Source: Sutterella sp.
GTDB lineage: Bacteria; Pseudomonadota; Gammaproteobacteria; Burkholderiales; Burkholderiaceae_F
DNA: 64,000 nucleotides
Assembly: GCA_019418605.1 (NCBI GenBank)
Contig: DYBN01000059.1
Span: 10,480 to 74,479 of the forward strand
Reading direction: 5' to 3'
Both the position numbers and the translations under genes were made by a program. This document shows positions 44,669 through 53,349 of the stretch, piece after piece (within the stretch, counting starts at the first letter, position 1; each line of letters starts with the position of its first letter). Below the pieces are notes generated by a model, which was not told the DNA's origin, did no database searches, and was given only the letters and a program-made list of their open reading frames with translations.

Positions 44669-45796
44669 TCAAGCCTCCTCCCTCGGCAGCCTCTGCTGCA
44701 GATGCTCCCAGGCCCCGTCGTTTTGCGGCGCGCAGCGCGCAAGCGCAAGAGGCAACTTTCCGTAGACGCTTTTTTTCAACTCCCGCGCGGGCACGCGCCC
44801 GGCCGGGAAGGTCACCGTCCACCCTCCGATGCGGCGCTCAAGGAGCATCACGCTCGCAAAGCCGCCTGCGATCTTTTCAAACACGCCCTGCCGGTCTTCA
44901 AGAACGAGAAGCCCCTTGGGCAACGCCCGTGCACTCTCGCGCGTCATGGGGCGCGTGACGACCGCAGCCTCCCCGTGCGCAACTTCCGTGAGCACGGCCG
45001 CGGCTTCGCGGTGCGCGGGGCGGTTGAGGTCGCAAATGAGAATCGGAAAGTGCGAGCTCCAGGCCATGTACGCCGCTCCCTGCTGCGCCAACACGGCAAA
45101 GGCGCGGTGCACGAAGGCCGCAAACGCGCCGCTTGTCTTTTCGTAGTAGCGCACAAGCCGCAGGCGCGAGGCGGTCTCGCGCGTCATCCAGTGCCCGTCA
45201 AAGCCAAACTGGTAGCGCGCAAGGCTGCGGCCAAAAAGCCGGCCCGCGTGCTCGGGCTCTTCATCGGGCTGCGGCACGCCTTTCTCCAAGTCTCTCTTTA
45301 AAGAGGCCAAATCGCCTGCAGCCTCAGGCTTTTGCCGGGCGCAGGCAGACGCCGCCCTATCCTGCGGCTCTCCTCTCTCCTCTCTTTCTTCTTTTTGCCG
45401 GGCTTCCTGCGCGCAGACAAAGCCCCGGTAGACGGGCGCAAGCGCAATGAGCTCGTTTAAGGCCGCGTTGAGCTTGCGCACATTCAAGGGGAGCGTCAGA
45501 GAAAAAAGCTGCAGCACGGCCTCAAGCGTCTCCTTTCGGTTGATGCGCGAGGAGCCCCCGGCCCCTGCGGCTTCGCGCGTGCTTTTTAGCGCCAGGCCCG
45601 CGAGCGCCAACGCGAGAATCCCCACGTCGGAGGCCGCCGGGCGCGTCATCTCTTCGATCGCCCGTCCGTAGAGGCAGTCGTGGGCAAAGTTTGCGGCAGG
45701 GCCCGGATCGCGCAGGGGCTTTGCCCCTGACCGCGCAATCGTCTGCATGCGCCGGCGGGTTTGCCTTGCTTCGCTTTTCTTTTGATAGGTGGTCAT
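44669..45796 (-). CDS. Unrecognised conjugation-operon protein (between traW and traU)
   Basis: Encodes 375 residues from ATG 45796. No signal peptide or certain membrane helix; a hydrophobic stretch ASDVGILALALAGLALK lies near residue 60, and a charged linker (EEREERGEPQDRAA) divides the protein. The C-terminal 180 residues look globular (FGRSLARYQFGFDGHWMTRE, AAYMAWSSHFPILICDLNRP). F has no gene at this position. The tight junction with traU and same strand make it part of the operon. It could be an assembly or regulatory factor specific to this clade of elements; I recognise no family. Confidence 0.65.
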   Translation of the reverse strand: MTTYQKKSEARQTRRRMQTIARSGAKPLRDPGPAANFAHDCLYGRAIEEMTRPAASDVGILALALAGLALKSTREAAGAGGSSRINRKETLEAVLQLFSLTLPLNVRKLNAALNELIALAPVYRGFVCAQEARQKEEREERGEPQDRAASACARQKPEAAGDLASLKRDLEKGVPQPDEEPEHAGRLFGRSLARYQFGFDGHWMTRETASRLRLVRYYEKTSGAFAAFVHRAFAVLAQQGAAYMAWSSHFPILICDLNRPAHREAAAVLTEVAHGEAAVVTRPMTRESARALPKGLLVLEDRQGVFEKIAGGFASVMLLERRIGGWTVTFPAGRVPARELKKSVYGKLPLALARCAPQNDGAWEHLQQRLPREEA

Positions 45797-45918
45797 GGTG
45801 GTGGCTGTGCGTATGAATCGCGTGTGTATCGCGTGTGAATCGATGTGTGTGTTTGCCTTTGTTTGTGTGCTGCGGTCGTCTTTAAAAGGCCCGCCGGGCG
45901 TTGTTCGGGCGGCGCTCC

Positions 45919-46866
45919 TTACGCGCCCTGCGCTTTGCCTGTGCCATCGCTTTCGTGTCCGCTTTTCTGTTCCCTTTCCTGCTCCCTTTCGCGCTCCCCT
46001 TCGTGCCCGACTTCCGCTGCGTCTTTTCGTTCGCTGTCGACGTCCTTCACAACGGCCGTGCGCACGTGCGCGACGACTTCCCACGGGGCCCCTTCATCGG
46101 CCTGCACCGCCCCCGGCACAAGGGCCCTGCGGCTTTTGAGATTCGCCACGGCAGGAAGCGCCTTGATTGAGAAGCGCCGCACAAGCGCGGCTCCCTGATC
46201 GGCCCAGACGCGCGCGAAGCCCGCCTTGCGCGCGACGTCGGTCAAGTGCGCGAGGCTCCCTCCCGCCGCAACGATGCGCAGGCCGGATGCGCGAGCTCCT
46301 TTGTCTTCTTTGAGCGCCTGCAGCGTTTTTGAGAGCCACGCGCACTGCGCGGCGTCGTTTGCATCCACAAACACGTAGGTGCGCGAAAACCCCCGCACGA
46401 GGGCGCGCGCTTCGACGGGCACCTGCGCGTAGCGGGCCGCGGAGAAAATGCGCACTTCGTGGACATCCTCGCTTTGTGCCCGCGGCAGGCCCGTTTCAAC
46501 CGGGTGCTCGGCGTGGCGCTCAAGGCTTTTTTCAAGCTCGCGGCGCTTTTCGTCAAAAAGCCCCAGACGGTCGGCTTCCCTGGCGCGTGCTTCGAGCACC
46601 TCAAGCCAGTCGGCCTCAAAGACCGGATGCAGGGCCGAGACCGTCTCGTCCATCACAACGCGGGCGCGGGCCTCATCAACGAACCCGCCCGAGACGCATG
46701 CCGCCAGCCCCGCAAAGCCCCAGAGCACGCAAAAGAGCGTGCGTGCGGCGATTGGAGCCGTCTTTCTTTTTGTCGTTTTCTCTTTCTTTCTCATCGCTAT
46801 TTCCGATACTTTCCTTGCCCTCGTCGAGCGGTTGAGCCGCCTTTGACTGCCGTTGGTTTTCGCCAT
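45919..46866 (-). CDS. traW: TraW, F-type pilus assembly protein
   Basis: Encodes 315 residues from ATG 46866, with GTGAGG just upstream; the gene starts two bases after the preceding stop. A hydrophobic signal segment (LFCVLWGFAGLAACVSGGF) precedes the TraW motif HPVFEADWLEVLEAR near residue 80. The middle (AGSLAHLTDVARKAGFARVW and KALPAVANLKSR) matches the thioredoxin-like TraW/TrbC fold. The C terminus is a Glu/Arg-rich tail absent from F TraW. Periplasmic partner of TrbC and TraU. Confidence 0.85.
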   Translation of the reverse strand: MAKTNGSQRRLNRSTRARKVSEIAMRKKEKTTKRKTAPIAARTLFCVLWGFAGLAACVSGGFVDEARARVVMDETVSALHPVFEADWLEVLEARAREADRLGLFDEKRRELEKSLERHAEHPVETGLPRAQSEDVHEVRIFSAARYAQVPVEARALVRGFSRTYVFVDANDAAQCAWLSKTLQALKEDKGARASGLRIVAAGGSLAHLTDVARKAGFARVWADQGAALVRRFSIKALPAVANLKSRRALVPGAVQADEGAPWEVVAHVRTAVVKDVDSERKDAAEVGHEGEREREQEREQKSGHESDGTGKAQGA

Positions 46867-46868
46867 CC

Positions 46869-49709
46869 TCACGGCGCATCTCCTTTATCCATCCCGCTCT
46901 CGTTTCCTTGGCTTGAGCCGGCGCTATCGATGTCCTGCGCCTTGTTTCCCTTGCCGTCTCCCTCTCCGTCGCCCTGCGTATGTTCAAGCTGCCCAAGCGT
47001 TTCCTCAACCGTCTCCATCAGCGCCTGCATCCGCCCCTTGAGACTGTCGGGCCAGACGAGCTCGTCAAAAAGCATTGCTGCGCCGCGATCGGACTCTTTT
47101 GAATCTGCCCCAAGCCAGTCGGCCGCAAACGAGAAAACTCCCGCCGCAAAATCGCCGAGCAGCTCAAAGGCCCATTGGAAAAAGCCCGCAACGGGCTGCA
47201 CGAAGGTGCGCATCACCCAACCCGGCTCTTCGTTCATGCGGCCAAGCGCCTCTTGTGCGCTCTCGCCGGCATGGGCCCCGGCCGCTGTTCGCCCCACTCC
47301 CGTCGAGCTCATGAATCCCAGCGCATCCAAGACTTCCGGCTGCGGTGTTTTCACCTCTGCAACGCGAGACTCCCGCGCAAGCAGGTTCCAGGACGCGGGG
47401 GCAAGCCCCGCAAACGAAGCAAGCTCAAGGCAGAGCACCCCCACAATCCACACGGCCGCCGCCCGGCAACAAAGCCTCCCGGCACTTGCCAAAAGCGAAG
47501 CCGCTGCGCGCCCGGTGCAGCGCACGAGCACGACCGACAAGCACCCCGCGCCGTAGAGCGCCTCTTCAATGAACCTCACCAGAAGCTTCAGGCACCAAAA
47601 CAAGAAGAGCGGCACGGCAATAAGAAGCTCCCCGAGGTCAAAGGAATTGAGCACGCGCAGAAAGACTCCGCACGCGCGGCGGCAAAGGAAAGGGGCCTTG
47701 CCCGCAGCCCTGCCTGCGCTCTCAACGGGCTCCTTAAAGCACGCGCAAAGCCACTTCGCGGGGATGACGGCGCACGCTGCGCCCGCCATGCACCACGCTT
47801 TTGCCCATCGGCTTGCCCGGTCCCGCAGGGAGGCGCTTTTCTCGCAGACAAACGCGCTGGCCGCCGCCATGGAAGCGTCGGCGCTCTCCTGCATCCGCTC
47901 ATAGAGCGCAGCGCTGCGGTTCCCTTCGTCGAACACGGCTTCGCTGCACGCGTTTGCATCCGCGTTCTTATTCGCGTGGGTATTCGCGTTCGTATCCGCG
48001 TGCGCAGTGACGTGTGCATCGCCGTGGGCAGCCCCGTGGGGCTTGCCGTTTGCATCAACGTTTGCATCGGCATGCGCATCGACGTGGGTACTCACGTGCG
48101 CATCGGTGTTGGTATTTGCGCCTTCGTGCGCACTCGCGTGCGCATTGCCGTGGGCAACCTTGTCGGCATCGTGTTTGGGGGCGGCGTCCGAAACCGCATC
48201 GGACGTGCCCGCCTCTTCCGGCGCCAGCCGCGGCGGTTCTTCTTTTGTCTTCTCCTTGGCTTCCTTCCGTGCCTGCTCCTGCATCTTCTCCTGCGGTTTT
48301 GCGCCGCCTGCAGCCTCGACTTCGGCGGCCGCAGGCGGCCCGGCAAAGCGCGCCTTCAAGGCCGCAAGACGCTCCATCAGCGCTTCTTCGCTCGTTCTGC
48401 CGGCGGCCTGCTGCAAAATCTCGGCAAAAGGAACGCCGTCGCGCTCGGCCAAAGCCGCAAGCAGGGGATTGGGGCTGAGGCTGGAACTCTTCTTTCCCTG
48501 CTCCCTTTCCTTTTCGTTTTCCTTTTCCTTCTTCTCTGTGCTTTCTTTGCCTTCGTTTTCCTTCTCTTCTTGGTTTCCCTGCTCCCCCTCACTGGGCGTT
48601 TGCTCAAGGCAAACGCCGTCCTCGGCACCTGCCTCTTCCTCTGCTTTTTCCTTCGCCTTCTCCTCGGCTTTCACCTGCACGCCGCCCGCCTCTTGCGCGC
48701 CGAGAGCGGCCGCGCTGCCGGCAAAAGCCCCTGCAGGCGCTTCCTCTTTGAGCATGACGTGCATGAGGTCCTCGTAAAAGAGGGCAAACCTCTCCCGCAC
48801 CTCCGAGACCGACACCGCGCTGCGCTCGGCCGCCTCCTCCCACAAGGGAAGATCGCGCCCCTCTTTAATCAAGCCGTAGAGGACGTCAAAGCAGGTGCCA
48901 AGCGGCACGAGGCTCGTCAAGCGCTCGCGCGCGCTTGAAAACCTGCGCTCTTCAAGGTGCATGCGCGGAATCCCGTCGCGGCCCATCGTGTAGACCTTCG
49001 TATAAAACCCCGCCGGGCGCAGGGCCGCGAGCGTCTCGATGTCGGGCGCGTTTTCTTTCTCAGCCCGACGCTTTGCCGCCTCCTCAATCTCCCTGCTGCG
49101 GCCGCTCACCGTCTGAGGCTCGACCACGACGATGTCGTCCTCGGCCTCAACGGCAGGGGCAACGCCTGCCGCGGCGGGATCAAGGGGCTTGTCAGCCCCA
49201 TCGTCCTGATTGGCCTGATCGGACACATCGGCCGCATCGGTCTTATCGTCTTTGTCAGCCTTATCGTCTTCTTTGTCTTCGCCGTCCTTCTCGTCCCGGC
49301 CGGTTTCTTCGGCCGCATCGAGAGCACGGGCCTCACCGGCGTTCTCAATCGGATCCCTCAAAACGCCCTCGGACTCCCCGGCTCCCTGCGCTGCCGCCGC
49401 CTGGGGCTCGTGAGAGGCCGCCGCATCAAGGGCCTCGCTCTGAGCAAACTCGTCGCCCGCCCCCGCGTTCTCGTTTGGATCGGGCAGATCGTCCACGGCA
49501 GGGCCCGCTGCAGCCGCGCCGGGTGCACACGAGTCCGCCGCGTCGACCCCCAGGCCTGCCGTCTCAACGGAATTGATGGCGTCAACGGCCTTCCGGGGCT
49601 TTCTCTTTCGAACGGTCTTCCTCGTGCCTGCACTTCCCCTGCCGCCCCTGCCGCCCATGCCGCTCTTTTCGGGCTTTTTCGCGGGACTGCCGCTCTTAGC
49701 TTCGCTCAC
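46869..49709 (-). CDS. Large mosaic membrane protein with His/Asn/Asp-rich repeat, conjugation operon
   Basis: Encodes 946 residues; start ATG 49709 overlaps the traC stop by four bases. Regions in order: basic N terminus; acidic Asp/Glu/Lys-rich stretch (about 60-200); a folded segment with possible helix-turn-helix (LPLWEEAAERSAVSVSEVRE, near residue 290); Glu/Lys-rich coiled coil (about 380-430); a His/Ala/Asn/Asp repeat (about 515-588) with histidine every few residues; several hydrophobic helices between 615 and 780; and a C-terminal region with further hydrophobic helices and acidic tail. F has only small trbI here. I recognise no family. Possible roles are membrane scaffolding or metal binding; both are inference. 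Confidence 0.6.
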   Translation of the reverse strand: MSEAKSGSPAKKPEKSGMGGRGGRGSAGTRKTVRKRKPRKAVDAINSVETAGLGVDAADSCAPGAAAAGPAVDDLPDPNENAGAGDEFAQSEALDAAASHEPQAAAAQGAGESEGVLRDPIENAGEARALDAAEETGRDEKDGEDKEDDKADKDDKTDAADVSDQANQDDGADKPLDPAAAGVAPAVEAEDDIVVVEPQTVSGRSREIEEAAKRRAEKENAPDIETLAALRPAGFYTKVYTMGRDGIPRMHLEERRFSSARERLTSLVPLGTCFDVLYGLIKEGRDLPLWEEAAERSAVSVSEVRERFALFYEDLMHVMLKEEAPAGAFAGSAAALGAQEAGGVQVKAEEKAKEKAEEEAGAEDGVCLEQTPSEGEQGNQEEKENEGKESTEKKEKENEKEREQGKKSSSLSPNPLLAALAERDGVPFAEILQQAAGRTSEEALMERLAALKARFAGPPAAAEVEAAGGAKPQEKMQEQARKEAKEKTKEEPPRLAPEEAGTSDAVSDAAPKHDADKVAHGNAHASAHEGANTNTDAHVSTHVDAHADANVDANGKPHGAAHGDAHVTAHADTNANTHANKNADANACSEAVFDEGNRSAALYERMQESADASMAAASAFVCEKSASLRDRASRWAKAWCMAGAACAVIPAKWLCACFKEPVESAGRAAGKAPFLCRRACGVFLRVLNSFDLGELLIAVPLFLFWCLKLLVRFIEEALYGAGCLSVVLVRCTGRAAASLLASAGRLCCRAAAVWIVGVLCLELASFAGLAPASWNLLARESRVAEVKTPQPEVLDALGFMSSTGVGRTAAGAHAGESAQEALGRMNEEPGWVMRTFVQPVAGFFQWAFELLGDFAAGVFSFAADWLGADSKESDRGAAMLFDELVWPDSLKGRMQALMETVEETLGQLEHTQGDGEGDGKGNKAQDIDSAGSSQGNESGMDKGDAP

Positions 49710-52447
49710 CGCGCGCCCTCCCCTCCTTCGAGCCCCAGGGCCGCCACGGCCGTCACGGCCTCTTCGGCCGAGAGCCCCTGAGCGCGCGCAGCGCGCACGG
49801 CTTCAAAGACCTCGGCCTTGGTCGAGTAGGCCGTCATCGAGAAGCGATCGAGCATCAAGCGGGCGACGACGCCCGCCTGATCGCCCACCTTGACGTAGAC
49901 CTCGCTCCAGGCTCCGGCCTTGGTGGTGAGGCCTGCGAGCACGTTGGCAAGCGCCGGATCACTCGTGTAAGACGCAATGCCAAGCGCCTTTTGCCGCAGC
50001 AAAAAGACGCTGTCAGCATTCATGCGCACGGCCCTTGCGGCCGACGTCGCGTCAAAGTCGCTCATCGACTGACTGATGCAGATAATCCCCGCGCCGTACT
50101 TTCTGAGCGTGCGGCACGCCCACTCAATGAAGCGCCCGGAGTTGCCCGACAAAAGCCTCCAGGCTTCGTCGATCACGATGAGCTTTTTCTCGCTTCTGGG
50201 CCTCTGCCGGATGTCCTTCAAAATGCGCATGATGACAATCAAGAGCACCACGTTTTGCAGCACCGGCTTGTTGGCAAGCGCCTCCATCTCAAGCACGACG
50301 AGCCTCCTCGTAAAGTCAATCGAGGCCGGCCCCTCAAACCAATGTGCGTAGCGGCCTCCCGCGCAGTAGGGCATCAACCGCACGGCAATGTCCGAGAGCC
50401 CGGCCTCGCACGCGTTCATAAGCGACAAGGCAAGCTGCGTCATCGTGGGCGTTTTGCCCGCCGCACGCGCCTCGCGCACGACGCGCTCGATGTGCATCTT
50501 CAAAAGCTCTGCCTGCGTGAGCTCCATGGGCGCGTCGCCGTTTGCCATGGCCGTGATGATCTGCGCGAGCTCATCGAGCATCTCGGTGGGATCGTCCATC
50601 ATGTCGAGGGGATTGAGGCAGAGCGCCGCCGCGCCGCCCGCTTGAGCGCCCAATTGAGGGCCTTTTTCGGCCTCGCCCTCGTCCCGATCAAAGTCGATGA
50701 ACTGGCCCTCGGCCAACTCCACGCAGTTTTTGTAGCTCTTCCCAATGTCAAAGACCCACACGCGGCCGCCAAGCCCAATGTGCGAGAGGACGAGCTCCTG
50801 CGCGAGCACGCTCTTGCCCGAGCCCGAAGTGCCCGCGATCACCGCGTTGAAGTTGCCGTTGCGGTTGGCAAAGATGTCAATCGGAAGAAGCTGCCCGCGG
50901 CGGGTGACAAGCATCAGCATCGGCGTGCGGCGCTTCTCTCCCGCCCGTGCGGGGCTGCCGCGGCTCTCGGCCATCAGGGGCAGAAGATGGGCCGCGGCGC
51001 GCCGCGTTTTGGTCGACGTCTGCCTTGCGGCTCGCGCGTCCATCATGAGACCGCGGCTTGCCTCAAGCGGCAGGTTCATTAAAAGCGCCATCATCTGCAG
51101 GCCCGAGGCAACCTGGGCGTCCAACCCAGCTCGCGAGAGGATGTTGCCCGCGGACTGCGCCGCGCGCATCGCCTCCCCCACGGGGGCGAAAACGGTCATT
51201 GCGTGCAGCACGCGCGCCAGGCCCGAGCCCTCTTCGCAGGCCTTCTGCGCCAAATCCAAATCGCGCGAGCGCTCGCGCAAGTCTCCCAAGTACTGCCCGA
51301 TTTCGGTGTGCATGAGCTGCTTGACGCGGGCGTTTTTCATCGCAACCACCGCCCGGTCGTCGGCAACGGGCGAGGGCTCGACCGCGCACGTCAAAAGATA
51401 GGGATAGGGAAAGTCGGCCGCGGCAAGCGCGCTTCGCATGCGGTTGATGTGAGCGGCGGCCGGGTACCCCGCGGCGGTCAAACTCACGGATTCAACCGCG
51501 TCGCCCGCAGGAGACGAAAACCGCACCGTGTGTTTGGCAACATCAATCAAGGTGTCGCGCCGCACGAAGGCGTCCCGCAAGGGGACAACAGGGGCGGTTT
51601 CAGGCAGCAAGGCCCCCGCGCGCGTCTGCTGGGGGTTGACGATTTCGCGCATCGTGGCAATGAGCGTGCGCTCATCCCACCTCTGCCTTAAGAGCGAAAA
51701 CTGCGTGAGCGTCGCTTCAACGGCCTGCACCGCGAGGAGAAACTCGTCAACGGCCGGATTTGCCGCACCCGAGAGAAAGTCTTCAACGGCAGCCTCCCCC
51801 ACGCGCGTCGTGACGGCAATCCAGACGCGAAACTCGCGCACGGGGTGGCCGTTGGACGCGTTGGGCAAAGCGCCGCGAGCCATCGCATCGAGCATCCGCG
51901 CGCGCTCAAGGGCCATGCGAAGGGCAATGGGAGCGTCGGTTTTTTCTTCCTGCCCGTCTTGATCGCGCTCGCCGCCTGCGGCCGCATCTCTGCGGCTCTT
52001 CACGTAGTCGGCCAGGGTCCCGCGCACGGCGCTTGAAGCAAAAAGCGTGGCCGCAACGACCGTATCGCGCGGGTAAGCGGCGGCCATCAGGCGCTCAATG
52101 CCCTGCACGAGCGCCGCATCGGCGTAGATCAGAGCGTTGAGCTCAAAGACGACGCCCAACGAACACACGGGCGTGTCGCCCGCGTTGTTTAAAAGAAAAA
52201 CTCGCTCGTGGGGCTCCCAGTAGAGCGTGCTCATCACGCCCGAGAAGCGGTCGACCAGGGCCGTGGCCCCGTCGCGGGCGAGCGTGCGGATGCCGCTGCC
52301 CGTGAGGTTTCCCGTCAACAAAAGAAGTTTTGAGAGGCGCTCGCGGATGACTTTCAAGCGCCCGCGAAAGCCCGCAAGCGGCGAGCCCGCGCGATTGTCC
52401 GCAGGGGTTTGCCCGCGGCGGGCGTTGGAGTGAAGCGAAGTCGGCAT
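49706..52447 (-). CDS. traC: TraC, F-type VirB4-family ATPase of the secretion system
   Basis: Encodes 913 residues, the usual TraC length. Walker A AGTSGSGKSVLAQ lies near residue 535 and Walker B KKLIVIDEAWRLL near residue 750, followed by CRTLRKYGAGIICISQSMSD, a conserved VirB4 segment. TraC is the cytoplasmic-face ATPase that powers pilus assembly. ATG 52447 lies 75 bases after the traV stop, and the end overlaps the next gene by four bases (ATGA), pointing to coupled translation. Confidence 0.92.
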   Translation of the reverse strand: MPTSLHSNARRGQTPADNRAGSPLAGFRGRLKVIRERLSKLLLLTGNLTGSGIRTLARDGATALVDRFSGVMSTLYWEPHERVFLLNNAGDTPVCSLGVVFELNALIYADAALVQGIERLMAAAYPRDTVVAATLFASSAVRGTLADYVKSRRDAAAGGERDQDGQEEKTDAPIALRMALERARMLDAMARGALPNASNGHPVREFRVWIAVTTRVGEAAVEDFLSGAANPAVDEFLLAVQAVEATLTQFSLLRQRWDERTLIATMREIVNPQQTRAGALLPETAPVVPLRDAFVRRDTLIDVAKHTVRFSSPAGDAVESVSLTAAGYPAAAHINRMRSALAAADFPYPYLLTCAVEPSPVADDRAVVAMKNARVKQLMHTEIGQYLGDLRERSRDLDLAQKACEEGSGLARVLHAMTVFAPVGEAMRAAQSAGNILSRAGLDAQVASGLQMMALLMNLPLEASRGLMMDARAARQTSTKTRRAAAHLLPLMAESRGSPARAGEKRRTPMLMLVTRRGQLLPIDIFANRNGNFNAVIAGTSGSGKSVLAQELVLSHIGLGGRVWVFDIGKSYKNCVELAEGQFIDFDRDEGEAEKGPQLGAQAGGAAALCLNPLDMMDDPTEMLDELAQIITAMANGDAPMELTQAELLKMHIERVVREARAAGKTPTMTQLALSLMNACEAGLSDIAVRLMPYCAGGRYAHWFEGPASIDFTRRLVVLEMEALANKPVLQNVVLLIVIMRILKDIRQRPRSEKKLIVIDEAWRLLSGNSGRFIEWACRTLRKYGAGIICISQSMSDFDATSAARAVRMNADSVFLLRQKALGIASYTSDPALANVLAGLTTKAGAWSEVYVKVGDQAGVVARLMLDRFSMTAYSTKAEVFEAVRAARAQGLSAEEAVTAVAALGLEGGEGAR

Positions 52448-52521
52448 GGCGTGCCTGACGAAAGGAAAATCAGGTAGTCAAAGAAGAAAGGAAAAAAGGG
52501 GCGGCGCTCAATCCTTAAGGC

Positions 52522-53241
52522 TTAAGGGTCGATAGCCGGTGCAGGCGCATTCATGGCACGGCTTCTGACGCGCTCGATGCGCCATCCAGCGTCCTTGACG
52601 CGCACCCACACGCGCGAATCGGAGTGCAGATCCCCTTCGTTGTCGACCCAGGGCAGCACCCAGAGCATCACCACGCGCTCGGGCGCGCGGGCGGGCAGCT
52701 GCAGGGGGCGAGCTTTAAGGGCGGCGACTGCCGCGTTGATGCGCCGGCCATTTACCTCCCGCTTTTTCCACGTTTCTCTCCCGCCCGCGGCGGTGGTGTC
52801 GATGACCTCTTCGTGCTCGCGCACGCGCGAAGGTCCCTTCTTGCCCCCTTTTTGGAAACGCGCTGCCGCTGCCACACCTTGCTCGAAGCCTTTGCTTTTT
52901 CCCAAGGAATCGGCGGCAAGCGACTCGATGAGCGCCGCGTCCTTTTCTTTTTCGAGAGCCGCCTCTTTTGCAAGCTGCTCTTCGTACGTCTCCGAGAGCG
53001 TGGCGCAGTTGACCTTGCCCGGAATCCCGCAGCCAAACTGATCGTGCGCGTCAATGAGGCCCGTGAGGTTTGTGCACCCTGTCATGCCGGCTGCAAGGCA
53101 GAGGCCCGCCGCCGCAAGGCCCGCGCGCTTTACGCTCGTCACGAGCCGCATGCGGGCGGACGCTCCTGCCTGCACCATCTCTTGTCGCTCTTGTCGTTTC
53201 TCCTCTCGTTTCTTTTGCGTGTCCTTCATGTTCTTCTTCAT
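52522..53241 (-). CDS. traV: TraV, lipoprotein of the outer-membrane core complex
   Basis: Encodes 239 residues. A charged N-terminal extension precedes a lipobox-type signal LCLAAGMTGC, with acylation expected at the cysteine near residue 56. The TraV signature follows: FGCGIPGKVNCATLSETYEE near residue 69. In F, TraV anchors the TraK secretin and TraB in the outer-membrane complex (VirB7-like). The C-terminal half is conserved within the operon's style (VVMLWVLPWVDNEGDLHSDS). Alternative starts exist at 53229. Follows traB by about 108 bases. Confidence 0.85.
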   Translation of the reverse strand: MKKNMKDTQKKREEKRQERQEMVQAGASARMRLVTSVKRAGLAAAGLCLAAGMTGCTNLTGLIDAHDQFGCGIPGKVNCATLSETYEEQLAKEAALEKEKDAALIESLAADSLGKSKGFEQGVAAAARFQKGGKKGPSRVREHEEVIDTTAAGGRETWKKREVNGRRINAAVAALKARPLQLPARAPERVVMLWVLPWVDNEGDLHSDSRVWVRVKDAGWRIERVRSRAMNAPAPAIDP

Positions 53242-53349
53242 TGACTTTTCCCCTTGGGTTTTTGTGTCTTCCTTGTTCTCTTTGATTGCGTTTTTGTGTC
53301 TCTTGGAGCCCGGCGCGAGGAGCCCGCCCCGGCACTTGTCTTTCGGTCA

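Noticed and set aside
47946..48165. Possible CRISPR array or DNA tandem repeat
   Set aside because: The periodicity comes from codons for His, Ala, Asn and Asp in one protein; units are irregular and there are no spacers.
47175..48938. Long plus-strand open frame (587 residues) opposite the mosaic protein
   Set aside because: Its Arg/Ala/His/Gly-rich, low-complexity translation is the mirror of GC-rich minus-strand coding; the minus frame is coupled to traC and traW.
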